A stretch of DNA of 5,943 nucleotides, taken from the NCBI GenBank assembly GCA_012031335.1, contig JAAUTT010000316.1, positions 1 through 5,943 on the forward strand, written 5' to 3'. The translations under genes and the position numbers were made by a program. The notes beneath the pieces are model-generated. The model was not told where the DNA came from, did not search any database, and saw nothing but the letters and a program-made list of their open reading frames with translations. Position 1 is the first letter of the stretch. Every line of letters begins with the position of its first letter. This DNA comes from Bacteroidales bacterium (GTDB lineage Bacteria; Bacteroidota; Bacteroidia; Bacteroidales; JAAUTT01). Below, piece by piece: positions 5,489-5,943 of the stretch.

Positions 5489-5943
5489 TTAAAAATTACG
5501 GATGGCTTTATATCTGCGACCCCAAAATTTCAGTCTGGTAAGAGAAGTGTAAACCATCATTCGCTCAAATATTTTAAAACGCATGGCATAATGCATAATT
5601 CTGTATAAAAGTGCAATTAAAATAAAAAAGATTGCAGTTTCTAGCAAAAACTGCAGTATTCCGTTTTCAATTTTGAAGAAAACCTTATCGAAATAGAGGT
5701 AGAATAATGGCATGATAAGAGAAAACACCAAAATGACAACTGCAACAAAGCCATGCGCTGTTTCGATCGATTTTTTCGGACAGTTACTCATGCATTTCAT
5801 GCAGCTTTCGCATTTAAAAGTCCAGTAGGGACGGTTATCTATTTTTATAATGGCTTTAACCGGGCAGCTTTTAATGCAGAGGTCACAATCGTTGCAGTCG
5901 GAGGAGGTATAATAGCTTTTTGCAATAAAAAATCTTCCTATAA
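5489..5943 (-). CDS. EFR1-type 4Fe-4S ferredoxin with C-terminal membrane segments, partial (5' end outside window)
   Basis: Open from the right edge to TAA at 5489-5491; 150 residues are visible. Two 4Fe-4S motifs occur: CNDCDLCIKSCP (visible residues 16-27) and CESCMKCMSNCP (44-55), with NRPYW between them (36-40). This layout matches the ferredoxin half of EFR1 family proteins, which usually carry a flavodoxin-like domain in front; that part would lie beyond 5943. Two membrane segments follow (about 64-84, GFVAVVILVFSLIMPLFYLY, and 94-116), then a basic tail with YTSLT and KFWGRRYK. The iron-sulfur domain therefore sits at the inner membrane, most likely on the cytoplasmic side, in electron transfer from flavin or ferredoxin partners; the partner is unknown. 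An internal Met at 5800 would give a false 103-residue gene lacking the first cluster and most of the second. The stop is 19 nt before the DUF1287 start. Confidence 0.85.
   Translation of the reverse strand, partial: IGRFFIAKSYYTSSDCNDCDLCIKSCPVKAIIKIDNRPYWTFKCESCMKCMSNCPKKSIETAHGFVAVVILVFSLIMPLFYLYFDKVFFKIENGILQFLLETAIFFILIALLYRIMHYAMRFKIFERMMVYTSLTRLKFWGRRYKAIRNF

Noticed and set aside
5489..5800. Start of the ferredoxin gene at the internal Met at 5800
   Set aside because: The frame stays open to the window edge and codes a full first CxxCxxCxxxCP cluster and the first two cysteines of the second cluster before this Met, so it cannot be the true start.

Overview
The window looks like a piece of a Bacteroidota chromosome, probably from an environmental Bacteroidales/Marinilabiliales-like lineage (the lower rank is a guess). 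Evidence: a secreted protease ending in a type IX secretion (T9SS) sorting domain, a FISUMP-type domain fragment, AT-rich intergenic DNA, starts with no Shine-Dalgarno, and a TAnnTTTG-type promoter element.

Layout: (1) 1-205, minus strand, the C-terminal half of a FISUMP-like domain, running off the left edge. (2) 206-555, a gene-poor stretch. (3) 556-876, plus strand, a small cysteine-rich DUF3795 protein whose last ~10 residues have slipped out of frame. (4) 958-993, a strong hairpin between convergent genes, usable as a terminator in both directions. (5) 1087-4753, minus strand, the core of the window: a small lipoprotein-like gene resembling emfourin (the proteinaceous inhibitor of M4 proteases) followed after 4 nt by a ~1078-residue thermolysin-family (M4) metalloprotease. 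The protease has a signal peptide, FTP and PepSY propeptide, M4 catalytic domain, a PD40/TolB-like propeller-type region, a PKD domain and a T9SS sorting domain. (6) 4885-5943, minus strand, a membrane-anchored 4Fe-4S ferredoxin of the EFR1 type (5' end beyond the window) followed after 19 nt by an exported DUF1287 protein with an NlpC/P60-like Cys/His pattern.

Most interesting biologically is the apparent inhibitor-protease operon. A predicted lipid-anchored emfourin-like protein is coupled to a T9SS-exported M4 protease that has a full FTP/PepSY propeptide, unlike the protealysin-like proteases with which emfourin was first described. The plausible role is protecting the periplasm from early activation; this is inference.

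The most important caution concerns four places (about 857, 1288, 3533 and 4721) where the reading frame breaks. In each, one added base restores a convincing family-typical protein, and each lies in or next to a short homopolymer. This pattern suggests missing-base consensus errors, though real mutations cannot be excluded. Start, end and pseudogene calls for the affected genes should be read in that light.
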